Below are positions 17,234-27,200 of a stretch of 64,000 bases of DNA, piece by piece (positions within the stretch are counted from its first letter, which is position 1; every line of letters starts with the position of its first letter). The notes beneath the pieces were generated by a model. The model saw only the letters and a program-made list of their open reading frames with translations, did no database searches and had not been told where the DNA came from. The translations under genes were made by a program, and so were the position numbers. The stretch spans positions 2,060,001-2,124,000 of the forward strand of contig JACJYD010000001.1 in assembly GCA_020636275.1 (NCBI GenBank), written 5' to 3'. This stretch comes from Lewinellaceae bacterium (GTDB taxonomy: Bacteria > Bacteroidota > Bacteroidia > Chitinophagales > Saprospiraceae).

Positions 17234-18259
17234 ATGAACGATCAGGAACGCTTATTGCTTTTGCACAAGAGATGGACCAAATCCATCTCTCCGGAAGAGT
17301 TGGCACGACTGGAAGAATGGCTCGCTTCGGATGAAGCTTTTCGCCGGGAAGCCAGGTCGCTGGAAACGCTTTGGGAAAAAGCGGCCCAGTCCAGTTCTTC
17401 CTTCCAACCCGATACGAACCGGGCTTGGGAACGCTTCCGCAAAGAGATGCAGGCGCCTGCTCCTGCACGGGTGGTCCGCTTCCCTCGCCTGTGGCGGGTC
17501 GCGGCTTCCATCGCTTTCCTGATTGCCGCTGCCGGTACTTTCTGGTACGTACAGTCCCTCCAACCTGGCTATAAACCGATCTTTGCCAATTACGAAAAGG
17601 TCCGCACCGATTCCTCCGGATACCAAATGCTGGTCCTTCCGGATAGCTCAGTGGTGCTGGTCAACCGGTTCACAAAATTTTCGTACCCCAAAAAATTCAA
17701 TGGAGCAACCCGAAATGTTTATCTGAAAGGAGAGGCTTACTTCGAGGTGAAGAAAGACTCCAGCCACCCTTTCATCGTGCATACCCCTCGCGGGCAGGTC
17801 ACCGTAACCGGAACCGTTTTCAACGTGCGGGCCTACAATTGGAAGGAAAAATTTGAGGAGGTATATTTGTTTTCCGGTAAAGTAAACTACCTGGCGCACA
17901 AACTCCACGAAAGTGCGGATATCCAACCGGAAGAAAGGGTGGTCTACAACTCGTCTGTTTCGCATCTGGAGCGATCTAACGATCCGGAAGCTATTCCGCT
18001 CTATTGGGTAAAAGGATACCTCGACCTGAAGAACCAGAAGTTGAAGGATATCCTCAAGGTCATGGAGACCTATTTTCACGTGAAATTTGATGTCAGCGAG
18101 ATCCCTCTCGACCTCGACTGCCGCTATACGGTCTACCTCTCCGGCAAAAGCCTGGAGGAATCGATCGGAATGGTCGAGGAATTGGCCAATTTCCAGATCG
18201 AAAAAATGGCCCAGAAAACCTATCGCATCACCGGCGGCTACCGAAAACCTTGCAATTGA
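17234..18259 (+). CDS. FecR-type anti-sigma factor
   Basis: 341 residues. The cytoplasmic N-terminal part (about 90 residues) has the family pattern LLHKRWTKSISPEELARLEEWL. One membrane helix follows near 95-112 (VAASIAFLIAAAGTFWYV). The FecR domain has TDSSGYQMLVLPDSSVVLVNRFTKFSY, GEAYFEVKKDSSHPF and VTGTVFNVRAY. A C-terminal DUF4974 domain (LKDILKVMETYFHVKF) binds the receptor's N-terminal signalling domain. It should hold the upstream sigma factor inactive until the receptor downstream signals. Confidence 0.93.
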   Translation: MNDQERLLLLHKRWTKSISPEELARLEEWLASDEAFRREARSLETLWEKAAQSSSSFQPDTNRAWERFRKEMQAPAPARVVRFPRLWRVAASIAFLIAAAGTFWYVQSLQPGYKPIFANYEKVRTDSSGYQMLVLPDSSVVLVNRFTKFSYPKKFNGATRNVYLKGEAYFEVKKDSSHPFIVHTPRGQVTVTGTVFNVRAYNWKEKFEEVYLFSGKVNYLAHKLHESADIQPEERVVYNSSVSHLERSNDPEAIPLYWVKGYLDLKNQKLKDILKVMETYFHVKFDVSEIPLDLDCRYTVYLSGKSLEESIGMVEELANFQIEKMAQKTYRITGGYRKPCN

Positions 18260-18334
18260 TCATTTTTTTCGACCTCTTGTAAGCAGAATTGCTCTTATCG
18301 TCGTTATATTTCCACTTCGATGATAGGAGAACAC

Positions 18335-21022
18335 ATGCGATACCTTTTACCAGCACTTTTTCTTTTTTGCTCGATCCACCTGTTGGCACAACCGGCCGCC
18401 GATCGCCTGTACGACTTCGAATTAAACGGGGAAACCCTCGAACAGGCCCTCTATGAGTTGACCGAGCTGACCGGCATACCTATTGCCTTCAGCAACTCAG
18501 CCCTGCCTAAACGCGAAGGCCTTTTCTATTCTTTCCACCAAAAACGGATCGAAGAGATCCTGGAGACGCTCCTTATCAATACCGGTTTTCGCAATAAGTG
18601 GATGGGTGGGCAGATCCTGATCGTGCCGATCCCCCTTTCAGAGCTTCGCAGATTTTCCGTCAGCGGGTATATCCGCGATGCGATCAGCGGGGAACCCATG
18701 ATCGGGGCCAACGTCTTTTCTCCCGAACTCGGCAAGGGAACCACTACAAACGCCTATGGATACTACTCCCTGACCTTGCTGGAAGGACCGGTAGAGGTGG
18801 TCTTTTCCTACCTGGGCTACGAAATGCGGGTGTTGCCGCTGGAACTCTACTCCAACCAGGTTTTCAACCTGAACCTGCGCCCCGCGGTGACCTTGGAAGA
18901 GGTGTTGGTCACAGCCCCATCCTATGTCACCTCCATGGAAGGACCGCCTCCTGGCATGCAGCGCTTTCGCTCCGAAGACATGGAAAGCCTCCCCTCCCTC
19001 AATGGCGAACCCGACGTGCTCCGGTTCAGCTACCTGCAGCCGGGCGTGCAAACGGGCGCCGACGGCTTCGGCGGTCTTTCGGTTCGGGGCGGCGACGTAG
19101 ATCAAAACCTGGTCCTCCTCGACGGGGTGCCGGTATATAACGCCAGCCATCTGCTCGGCATATTCTCCATCTTCAACAACAGCGCCGTGCGCAGCACCAC
19201 CCTCATCAGAGGTATTTTTCCCGCCCGCTACGGTGGCCGGGTTTCCTCGGTGCTGGATGTGCGGACCAAAGAAGGGAATAACAAACAGTGGGAAGGAGAA
19301 GCCGACATCGGGATCGCCTCCGGAAAATTGTCGATCGAAGGCCCATTGGTGAATGAGAAAAGCTCGATTTTTATTGGAGTGCGCCGCTCCTTTCTCGACT
19401 TTTACAGCCGTCCCATAACCCGGAAAGTGCTGAAAAAACGAGACGAAGAGGGAGAACTGGGCTATAATTTTTACGATCTAAATGCCAAGATCAACTGTAA
19501 GCTCGGCAACCGGGACCACCTTTACGGCAGCTTTTACACCGGCGGAGATCATTACGACAATTTCCAGGAGGAAAGGACCGTGCTGGGCGATTCCACGACC
19601 ATCGACCGGGGCGAACAAGGAGTAGAGTGGGGCAATGCCATCGGCTCCCTGCGCTGGAATCACCTTTTTAGCGACAAACTATTTTCCAATACCATTCTCA
19701 CCTATAGCCGGTTCTTTTATACTTCCCAGGACAGTTACGAAGAAAAGCTCCTGGAACAGGACCTGCTGCAAAACCGGGAGTATTTCTTTATCCGGTACAA
19801 CTCCAACAACCGGGACATCGCACTGACCACCGATTTTGATTTCCGGCCCAATCCGGACCACACCATCCGGTTCGGCGCCAACGCGGTGTTCCACCGCTTC
19901 AAACCCGGCGGTATTTCATTCGATGAGACGGCCTCTCCCGATACGCTTACCGAAGAGCATATCCAATTCCTGTTGGAGCGCACCGCCCAACTTGCCGGTG
20001 AATACGACTGCTATGTGGAGGATGAATTTCAATTGAATGAAAAATCGGGTGGAAACCTGGGCATTCGGACCACGCTCCTACAGGTCGATGGGAAATTACA
20101 ATTCCACCCGCAACCCAGGGCACAGTTCTATTTTCATCCGCTCCGGAATTTGCGGGCTTCCATCGGAGTGGGGCGTGTCGTGCAGCCGCTCCACTTGCTG
20201 ACCAACTCCGGGATCGGACTGCCGCGCGATCTTTGGGTGTCCTCAACCTCCCGGATCCGCCCCATCAGCTGTTGGCAATTTAGCGGAAGCCTGTATTGGG
20301 AAGGAAAATCGGGATGGGAGGCTAGCCTGGAGGGGTTCTATAAGCGCATGGGGCACCTGGTAACCTTCCAGGAGGGGTTGTTGAGCTCCATTGACGCTAC
20401 CAACTGGCAAAATAAGGTAGCGGTCGGAAAAGGGTGGTCGTATGGAGCCGAATGGCTTGTAAAGAGAAATCTGCGCAAATTTTCGGGCTGGGCCGCCTAC
20501 ACCTTGTCGTTTACGCGCCGCCAGTTTGACGAAGTGAACCTCGGCGAACCCTTTCCTTTCCGCTTCGACCGCAGGCACAACCTGCATCTGGCCGGAGCGC
20601 TGTCGCTGGGACGCCGCTGGCAGGTCTCCCTGGTGTGGACCTACGGGTCCGGCATTGCGACCACCTTGCCACGGAGCAGTTATCAGTTCAACTTGTTCAA
20701 CCTGCTGTACTCCGATGTGCCTCCCCAGTTCCCCTTTATCCTGGATGTGTCCAATTTTGGGAAAAAGAACGATGTTCGCCTGCCCAGTTACCACCGGCTC
20801 GACCTGGAGGTCAAATTCACGCTCGACAAAAAACGCTTCCAACACCAGTTCACCCTCGGAGCCTATAATGTGTACAACCGCTATAATCCGCTTTACTACA
20901 CGCTTTCCGAGCGGGTGGACGGCGACACCGGGGAGATCGGCCCCAAATATATAAAAGTAGCTTTGATGCCGGCGCTGCCGTCGGTGCGGTATTGCCTGCG
21001 GTGGCGAAAAGCGAACCTGTAA
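18335..21022 (+). CDS. TonB-dependent outer-membrane receptor with STN signalling domain
   Basis: 895 residues from the ATG at 18335. An ATG at 18320 is possible, but an AGGAG at 18325-18329 is correctly spaced for 18335. A signal peptide (LLPALFLFCSIHLLAQ) is followed by an STN secretin/TonB short domain (FELNGETLEQALYELTELTG), a carboxypeptidase-regulatory-like domain (VSGYIRDAISGEPMIGANV) and the plug with FGGLSVRGGDVDQNLVLLDGVPVYN, then a beta-barrel ending in LRWRKANL. The STN domain makes it a transducing receptor for the upstream FecR and sigma factor. Substrate is not predictable. Confidence 0.93.
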   Translation: MRYLLPALFLFCSIHLLAQPAADRLYDFELNGETLEQALYELTELTGIPIAFSNSALPKREGLFYSFHQKRIEEILETLLINTGFRNKWMGGQILIVPIPLSELRRFSVSGYIRDAISGEPMIGANVFSPELGKGTTTNAYGYYSLTLLEGPVEVVFSYLGYEMRVLPLELYSNQVFNLNLRPAVTLEEVLVTAPSYVTSMEGPPPGMQRFRSEDMESLPSLNGEPDVLRFSYLQPGVQTGADGFGGLSVRGGDVDQNLVLLDGVPVYNASHLLGIFSIFNNSAVRSTTLIRGIFPARYGGRVSSVLDVRTKEGNNKQWEGEADIGIASGKLSIEGPLVNEKSSIFIGVRRSFLDFYSRPITRKVLKKRDEEGELGYNFYDLNAKINCKLGNRDHLYGSFYTGGDHYDNFQEERTVLGDSTTIDRGEQGVEWGNAIGSLRWNHLFSDKLFSNTILTYSRFFYTSQDSYEEKLLEQDLLQNREYFFIRYNSNNRDIALTTDFDFRPNPDHTIRFGANAVFHRFKPGGISFDETASPDTLTEEHIQFLLERTAQLAGEYDCYVEDEFQLNEKSGGNLGIRTTLLQVDGKLQFHPQPRAQFYFHPLRNLRASIGVGRVVQPLHLLTNSGIGLPRDLWVSSTSRIRPISCWQFSGSLYWEGKSGWEASLEGFYKRMGHLVTFQEGLLSSIDATNWQNKVAVGKGWSYGAEWLVKRNLRKFSGWAAYTLSFTRRQFDEVNLGEPFPFRFDRRHNLHLAGALSLGRRWQVSLVWTYGSGIATTLPRSSYQFNLFNLLYSDVPPQFPFILDVSNFGKKNDVRLPSYHRLDLEVKFTLDKKRFQHQFTLGAYNVYNRYNPLYYTLSERVDGDTGEIGPKYIKVALMPALPSVRYCLRWRKANL

Positions 21023-21080
21023 AGTTGCCCGGTCGGTCTTTTGCCGCTGTGAAGAATGTTAAAGATGGTATGTTTGATTT

Positions 21081-22016
21081 ATGAAATTGCCCAATCCCAT
21101 ATTACCGGTAGCCCTGTTCCTGCTCCTTTTTACCGCATGTGAGCGCGACCTCGACTTCAACCTGCAGGATTTGAAGCCGGAGTTGGTGGTCCTGGCCAAC
21201 TTTTCCGACCTCGATACCCTGGAGGTGGTGGTGAGCAAAAGTCGTCCGGCGCTGGATCAGGACGCGCCTGAATACATCCCCAATGCCAATGTGAAATTAT
21301 TTGTCGACAATTCTTTTGCCGATCAATTGAGTTTTGTGTCTTCACCTATTCTTCAAATTCCAGGCTATTACCTGTCATCCGGCGTGGTGCCGCAACCGGG
21401 CGAACATCTCCGGGTCACGGTCGATGCCCCGGGGTATCCTTCGGTAGAGGCCGAATCGACGATGCCTTATCCGGTCGGGATCGATACGGGGTTTACCTCC
21501 CTGCTCATTGAAATAGAAGAGGTCGACCTTTTTTACAACCAGGCCAATATCACGGCCCATATTAAAATTCTCCCCCCTCCCGGTGGCCCCCATTATTACC
21601 ACCTGAACTTTTACATGCAGGGATACGATTTCCGGATCACTACGGAAGGCGATACCCTGAAGACAAATTTCTTTTCCCTGCCGCTGGTCACCTTTCCCAT
21701 CGATGATGCCATTCCGCTCATTCCTTATATCGACGACCGGGGTGTGCTCTTCACCGACGATGCCCTGACGATCGACGATGGAGAACTCTCCTTTACGGCC
21801 AATTTCCAGTACCGGCGGAGCGACCAGCTGCTCGGCCACTTTCTCATCGAGCTTCGCTCGGCTTCCCCCGAATACTACGACTACCACCGCTCCCTGGTCC
21901 GGCAATACCAGGCGGGCCAGGACCCTTTCGCCGAGCCGGTCATCCTCTATTCCAATGTCAAGAACGGACAGGGGATCTTTGCGGGGTTCACTTCCAAATT
22001 TTATATAGTGAAATAA
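21081..22016 (+). CDS. DUF4249 family lipoprotein
   Basis: 311 residues. A lipoprotein signal with lipobox LLFTAC puts the acylated Cys at residue 20. The rest fits DUF4249: ELVVLANFSDLDTLEVVVSKSRP, NANVKLF, GYYLSSGVVPQPGEHLRVTVDAPG. This family is regularly encoded just after a TonB receptor of the STN type, as here (58 bases), and is thought to be a surface or periplasmic accessory of that receptor. No catalytic residues can be named. Confidence 0.9.
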   Translation: MKLPNPILPVALFLLLFTACERDLDFNLQDLKPELVVLANFSDLDTLEVVVSKSRPALDQDAPEYIPNANVKLFVDNSFADQLSFVSSPILQIPGYYLSSGVVPQPGEHLRVTVDAPGYPSVEAESTMPYPVGIDTGFTSLLIEIEEVDLFYNQANITAHIKILPPPGGPHYYHLNFYMQGYDFRITTEGDTLKTNFFSLPLVTFPIDDAIPLIPYIDDRGVLFTDDALTIDDGELSFTANFQYRRSDQLLGHFLIELRSASPEYYDYHRSLVRQYQAGQDPFAEPVILYSNVKNGQGIFAGFTSKFYIVK

Positions 22017-22052
22017 GTTAAGGGAGAAATTAAGTTCTCTGATATAATTAAT

Positions 22053-22089
22053 TTATAAACACTGCGGCCACCGGCCGCAGTGTTTATAA
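22053..22089 (+). terminator. First of two tandem hairpins after the DUF4249 gene
   Basis: Perfect 17-bp stem (22053-22069 with 22073-22089), loop ACC, starting 36 bases after the stop codon. Confidence 0.65.
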
Positions 22090-22124
22090 GCATATTTCGC
22101 CGCCACCGGCGGCGAAATATGCTT
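22088..22124 (+). terminator. Second tandem hairpin, sharing design with the first
   Basis: Perfect 17-bp stem (22088-22104 with 22108-22124), again with loop ACC. It starts within the last two bases of the first hairpin. Stem sequences differ, but both have AT-rich feet, GC-rich tips and an identical loop. Confidence 0.6.
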
Positions 22125-22208
22125 GATTAATTTTGTTGCACTACTTAAATTCATAAAGCCGGGATTAACTTTTTCAAAAAAAATATTCGTGCAATAGGGG
22201 GTATCTCA

Positions 22209-22269
22209 AAAATTTGTGTCTACTGTATTACAATCCGCAAGATAAGGGTTGGTGAAGATCACAAATTTT
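22209..22269 (+). promoter_or_regulatory. Long-range inverted repeat in the crp/fnr leader
   Basis: AAAATTTGTG (22209-22218) is perfectly inverted as CACAAATTTT (22260-22269), ending 14 bases before the ATG. It could bracket the promoter as operator half-sites or fold in the leader. No TAnnTTTG box is visible here. Confidence 0.3.
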
Positions 22270-22283
22270 AAAGCCAGGGCATT

Positions 22284-22967
22284 ATGAATGCAACTTTACC
22301 CCGCATGTTATTCGCAGATCAGTTTCCGCTGTTCGACGTGCTTTCCCCGGAGGAAAAGCGCGGTTTGGAAGAGATGGTCGAATTCAAGGTGAAGCCCAAG
22401 TACAGTTTCATCTACCTGGCCGATGAACCTTCCGACACCCTGTATTTCCTGGCGAAAGGAACGATCAAGATCGGCACCCATTCGCATGATGGGAAGGAAA
22501 TTATCAAGAGCCTGATCCACCCCAAGGCCATATTTGGAGAGCTGGGACTGATCGGGGAAATACGCCGGCAGGATTTTGCGCAAGTGCTCAAAGAGGAAGT
22601 CCATCTCTACGCCATTCGCGTAGAGGATTTCAAGAAGCTGATGAAGTCCAATTTTTCCCTGGCCGACCGGATCATGAGTTCGTTCGGCAATCGCCTGATG
22701 CGTGCGGAGAGCAAGCTCGAATCGCTCATCTTCAAGGATGCCCGCACCCGGATCATCGAATTTATCCGCGACTCGGTGGAACAACGCGGCCACAAAGTGG
22801 GCTTCGAAATGCTGTTGAAGCATTCCCTGACCCATCAGGATATCGCCAATATCACCTGTACCAGCCGCCAGACGGTGACGCTGGTGCTCAATGAGTTACG
22901 CAAATCGGACCTGATCTACTTCAATCGCGGGAAGATCCTGGTGCGCGATATAGGAAAATTATCTTAG
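22284..22967 (+). CDS. Crp/Fnr family transcriptional regulator
   Basis: 227 residues. The cyclic-nucleotide-type beta-roll covers about 20-130 (YSFIYLADEPSDTLYFLAKG, IFGELGLIG), followed by the dimer helix and an HTH_Crp domain with LTHQDIANITCTSRQTVTLVLNELRK. There is no N-terminal Cys cluster, so it is not a classical Fe-S FNR. The beta-roll lacks the full RxS phosphate cassette of E. coli CRP, so cAMP binding is uncertain. It is a single gene flanked by hairpins on both sides. Confidence 0.92.
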   Translation: MNATLPRMLFADQFPLFDVLSPEEKRGLEEMVEFKVKPKYSFIYLADEPSDTLYFLAKGTIKIGTHSHDGKEIIKSLIHPKAIFGELGLIGEIRRQDFAQVLKEEVHLYAIRVEDFKKLMKSNFSLADRIMSSFGNRLMRAESKLESLIFKDARTRIIEFIRDSVEQRGHKVGFEMLLKHSLTHQDIANITCTSRQTVTLVLNELRKSDLIYFNRGKILVRDIGKLS

Positions 22968-22972
22968 TCTTT

Positions 22973-22999
22973 CATGGACAGCGCATTGCGCGTTCCATG
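22973..22999. repeat. Hairpin after crp/fnr
   Basis: CATGGA and GCGCA segments pair with TGCGC and TCCATG, with a 2-base internal mismatch, just beyond the stop codon. It may serve as a first weak terminator or an RNA-stabilising stem. Confidence 0.4.
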
Positions 23000-23058
23000 G
23001 AAAAATAGTCTAGGCTAAATAAGGGTATTTCTCATAGTGTGTTCTCAAAACGTTGGAT

Positions 23059-23094
23059 GGCCATCCCACTAACCCGGGATGGTCATTTTTTTTT
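23059..23094 (+). terminator. Terminator of crp/fnr
   Basis: Stem GGCCATCCC / GGGATGGTC (one G-T pair) with a T-run from 23086. Confidence 0.7.
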
Positions 23095-23245
23095 CAATTT
23101 TTTCCATTCCGATTCCTCAACCAAATTACACGCTTCTGAGCAAACAGCCGCCACGCCCCTGAAAGCGCGATAAAATTTGTTAAATTATGAATTTTTGAAT
23201 GTTTTTTTTGCGATTCGGGGGGGTAGGTGAACGCGTTATTTTTTA

Positions 23246-23253
23246 TAACTTTG
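23246..23253 (+). promoter_or_regulatory. -7 box (TAACTTTG) of the PorP-adhesin operon
   Basis: TAACTTTG fits TAnnTTTG, 22 bases before the PorP ATG. No TTG occurs at the right distance upstream; the stretch from 23160 to 23240 is AT-rich and otherwise featureless. Confidence 0.45.
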
Positions 23254-23275
23254 CCCGCGTAAAATTGGGTATCCC

Positions 23276-24235
23276 ATGAACAGATTACATCTCCTTTTTG
23301 CGCTACTTCTGTGTGCACAGTTCCTGCCTGCTCAGCAGCTTTCCTTATTCACTCAATACCGGGAAAATCTCGGGGTCCTGAATCCCGCGGCTGTTTCTGC
23401 AGATTACATTGCTTACGAATCAAACGTGTCATTGGGTGCGTCTTACCGGACGCAGTGGACTTCGTTCCCCTCCAACCCGACGACCGAGACGATTCACGGG
23501 ATCTATTTGAATGCCGACAACAACTCCTTCAACATGTTTGCGGGAGGTTATTTGCTCAATGACGTGACCGGCCCTACCGGCCTGACCGGCTTGTATGGCC
23601 GTGTGGGCGGTATCATCACCGGCGATCCTTACTACGGCGGGCTTTCGCTGGGGATCAGCGTGGGCCTGGTCCAGTTCCGGCTCAAGGCTTCCGAGTTGCG
23701 CTTTCGCGACCCGGATGACGTCGTGGCTGCCGGAGGCGACCAGATGCAACTCTACCCGGATGTCGGCGCCGGCCTTTACGCCTACCGGCGGATCGAAGGC
23801 GGCGCGCTGGAAGACGACGTCATCTATGGCGGGATCTCCGTACCCCAGGTCATGGGGTTGGACCTGACCTTCCGTAACGACCAGGGGGAATATTCCACCC
23901 AGCGGGTACAGCACTTCTACGGTATTCTCGGCTTTTACAAATTCTTTGATGAATACAGTTTTCTCGAACCCTCGGTTTGGGTAAAATACGCTCCGAACAC
24001 ACCAGTTAACGTCGATTTCAACCTGCGCTATCAAACTGCCTACAATTTCTGGATCGGAACCGGTGTTTCCACCGCGAAGAATTTCCACCTGGAAGGCGGC
24101 TTGTTGCTGGGTGAAGCGGGTTTCGGCAACCTGTTCCGTTTGGGCTATGGTTTTGATTACGCCTTTACGACCTATGGCCCGTTTGCGGGAGGTACCCACG
24201 AGGTGAACCTCACCTATACCTTTGGCACCAAATAA
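23276..24235 (+). CDS. PorP/SprF family type IX secretion membrane protein
   Basis: 319 residues with a signal peptide (LLFALLLCAQFLPAQQ). The PorP/SprF opening is typical: LFTQYRENLGVLNPAAV, then SLGASYRTQW and repeated amphipathic beta strands ending in HEVNLTYTFGTK, as expected for an outer-membrane barrel. Such proteins are encoded next to large CHU_C-domain adhesins and are needed to place them on the cell surface. Here it precedes a 1866-residue adhesin by 49 bases and another one further on, so it is probably the dedicated partner of one or both. Confidence 0.93.
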   Translation: MNRLHLLFALLLCAQFLPAQQLSLFTQYRENLGVLNPAAVSADYIAYESNVSLGASYRTQWTSFPSNPTTETIHGIYLNADNNSFNMFAGGYLLNDVTGPTGLTGLYGRVGGIITGDPYYGGLSLGISVGLVQFRLKASELRFRDPDDVVAAGGDQMQLYPDVGAGLYAYRRIEGGALEDDVIYGGISVPQVMGLDLTFRNDQGEYSTQRVQHFYGILGFYKFFDEYSFLEPSVWVKYAPNTPVNVDFNLRYQTAYNFWIGTGVSTAKNFHLEGGLLLGEAGFGNLFRLGYGFDYAFTTYGPFAGGTHEVNLTYTFGTK

Positions 24236-24284
24236 CCCTCCTATTTTGAGATCGATGTTCAACATCCCAAAACATATTCAAGTT

Positions 24285-27200
24285 ATGAACCGTTTACTGC
24301 CCTTAATTTTTTTGGGAGTGGCTCTGTTTGTGGGCCTCAATAAAGCATACGCACAGCCCACGGTTTATGTAGATCCCGGCTATGTGCTGATCGATTCCCT
24401 TGAACAGACCTGCGTGGCCTTTAAGACCGCCGACTTTACCGATATCCAGGAAATGCGCTTTACGGTGCGTTGGAACCCCGAGGCGCTCAATCTGGTGGAT
24501 ATTCCGCTCGGAAGCCTCAACCCGAACATGACAGGCCTCGATATCAGCGACTTTACCGTCGATCAAACCGAAGGTTTCGTGATCTTCACCTGGAAAGTGG
24601 AAAACATTCCCGGCTGTCCAACCTCCGATGTTACGCTCTTCCCCGATGATCAGACCCTGTTCGAATTGTGCTTCGAAGGGGTCCAGGGGTATTCGGAGAT
24701 CCTGATCACCGACGATCCCGAAGATATCTACGTTACCCGGACCAACTCCTGTCCGCTCAATATCGGCCTGTTCAGCAGCGATGGATTTATTGCGGTCGAC
24801 AACCAGCCGCTGACCATCAATGTGCCCTACGTGAACGCCAACAACGGGGAAACCGTCTGTATGGATTTTACCGTGGAAAATTTCACCAATATCGTCAGTT
24901 TGCAGTTTTCGGTAAACTGGTACCCCTCCGTGTTGAGCTTCGTGTCCTGGCAGGGCCTGAACCTCCCCGGATGGACGTCCGGAAACGCGAATGTCAACCA
25001 GGCGGAAGGTTGGGCGACTTTCTCCTGGTTCAATCCGGACCCAACCCAGGGCTTTTCCGCCCCGGATGGGACGGCGATCATACAACTCTGCTTCGAGGTC
25101 ACCGGCTCCTGTGGGCAGACCTCGCCCGTATCCATAACCAGCAACCCAACCGGGATAGAGATCACCTATGATAACGACCCCGGCGTCGATATCGGGGTGC
25201 TCAACGGCGATGGCGCGGTAAGCGTCAACTGCTTCAACCCCAACGGGATGAGCATTAACATCCCCGATGTTAGTATCTGCCCGGGTGAGTCGTTCTGTAT
25301 GGATGTTACCGCCGACAATTTTAACGATCTGGTCGGCATGCAGTTCTCCCTGAACTGGAACCCGGATGTGATCCAGTTTACCGGCATCTCCAACATCAAT
25401 AGCAGCCTGTTCACCTTCGATATCAATGACTTCAATACTGCAGGGGCCGTAAACAACGGCTATATAACCGTCGACTGGGCCGATCCCTCCTGTTTCGGAG
25501 AGACCCTGACCGACGGCTCTACCTTATTTACCATCTGTTTTCAGTCGGTAGGAGGCGGCGATGTAAACACCACCGTGGCGGTGACGAGTACGCCCTTACA
25601 GATAGAGGTGCTCGAGCAGTGTTTCGGCAATAACATACCTCCAAACACTTACAACGGTTTTGTGGACGTTTGCCAGTTGCCTGGTGTAGTATTGGTGGCA
25701 GGCAGTGCCACCGCCAACCCCGGCGAACAGGTTTGCGTGGATGTCGACGTCCAGCAGTTCGACGCGGTGGAGAATCTGCAGTTCTCCGTGATCTGGGAAA
25801 CTTCCGTGCTCGATTATACGGGCGTTACCAATTTCGGACTCCCAGGCCTGAGTGCGGCCAACTTCGATGAGAACTTTACCAACTTCGGGGCTATTTGCCT
25901 TACCTGGTCACCCCCGAGTGGAATAGGGGAGACACTCCCGGATGGCTCTGCCATTTTCAGCATTTGTTTTACTGCAATCGGCGATCCCTTCGAATGTTCC
26001 TCTATTTCCTTTACCGAATTCCCCTGTCTGATCGATGTGGTCACCTCCGAATCGAACGGGACCAACGTGGGAATAGACCCGGTTGAAGGCGAGATATGTA
26101 TGTTGAACCCCTACCAGTTCGGCATCACTCCCACGAGCATCGATGGATTCCAGAATACCATTGTATGTGTAGATTTTGAAGTGAGCAACTTCGTGAGCCT
26201 CGGGGAACTGATCTTTTCGATCAACTGGGACCCGAACGTTCTGTTGTATACCGAGATCAACAACCAAAACCTGCCGGGCTTTACCGCAGCCAGCTATAAC
26301 GATGCCCAGGCCAGCTTCGGATTTTTATCCGTCATCTATCAGACGCCTTTGGGCAACCCGGTGAGCTTGCCGAACGGGACCAGTATATTCGAAGTATGCT
26401 TCATCGTGATCGGGGATCCGGGGCAGTGTTCGCCGATTACCATATCGGGCGTACCACAGCCTATCGAGATATACCCTGCCAGTGCGCCTACCACCAATAT
26501 CGGCCTGGTCACCACGCCCGGGGAAGTTTGTTCCAGTCAGTTCCTGCAGATCTTGTCTGCCGATATCACGGGGGTGGATTGCTCCGGTGATAATTCCGGG
26601 GCGATCGATATTACCGTCACCGGAGGTAGCGGGGTTTACAGCTACAATTGGTCGGTACCCCCGCCCAACAACACCAGCGAAGACCAGGTCAACCTGACCA
26701 ATGGTACGTATTTTGTAACGGTACAGGATAATATTTACGGCAACCTCACGCTGATCGATACCCTGGTCGTGGGCCTGTCGCCCAATGCCCCTATCGCCGA
26801 TGCAGGTGATGATACGATCTTCCCTTGTGGCGAGATCGCGATGGATCTGGATGGTTCGGGCTCTTCCCAGGGTGGGCAATACACTTATTTGTGGACACCC
26901 CTGACTGGGGGTTCAATTGCTCCGGGTGAAAATACGATCCTGACCCCGACCATCGTTGGGGCCGGCGAATACGAACTGGCTGTGACCGATCAGACATCCG
27001 GATGTACCACCCTGGATACGATTAGCATCGCCGTGGCTGTTTCACCGGGTGCGGCGGCATCTGTGAGCGGACCGATCAATTGCCAGACCGATACCGTTCA
27101 GTTGAGCGGCTTGGGTTCCACCACGGGACCCAATATCACTTATGCATGGTCGACTCCCGACGGCACCTTCGGATCGGGCAACGTGGACTCGCTGCTGATC

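Noticed and set aside
22140..22283. Riboswitch or structured leader before crp/fnr
   Set aside because: Only one 10-bp inverted repeat with a 41-base gap is seen; no known aptamer motif.
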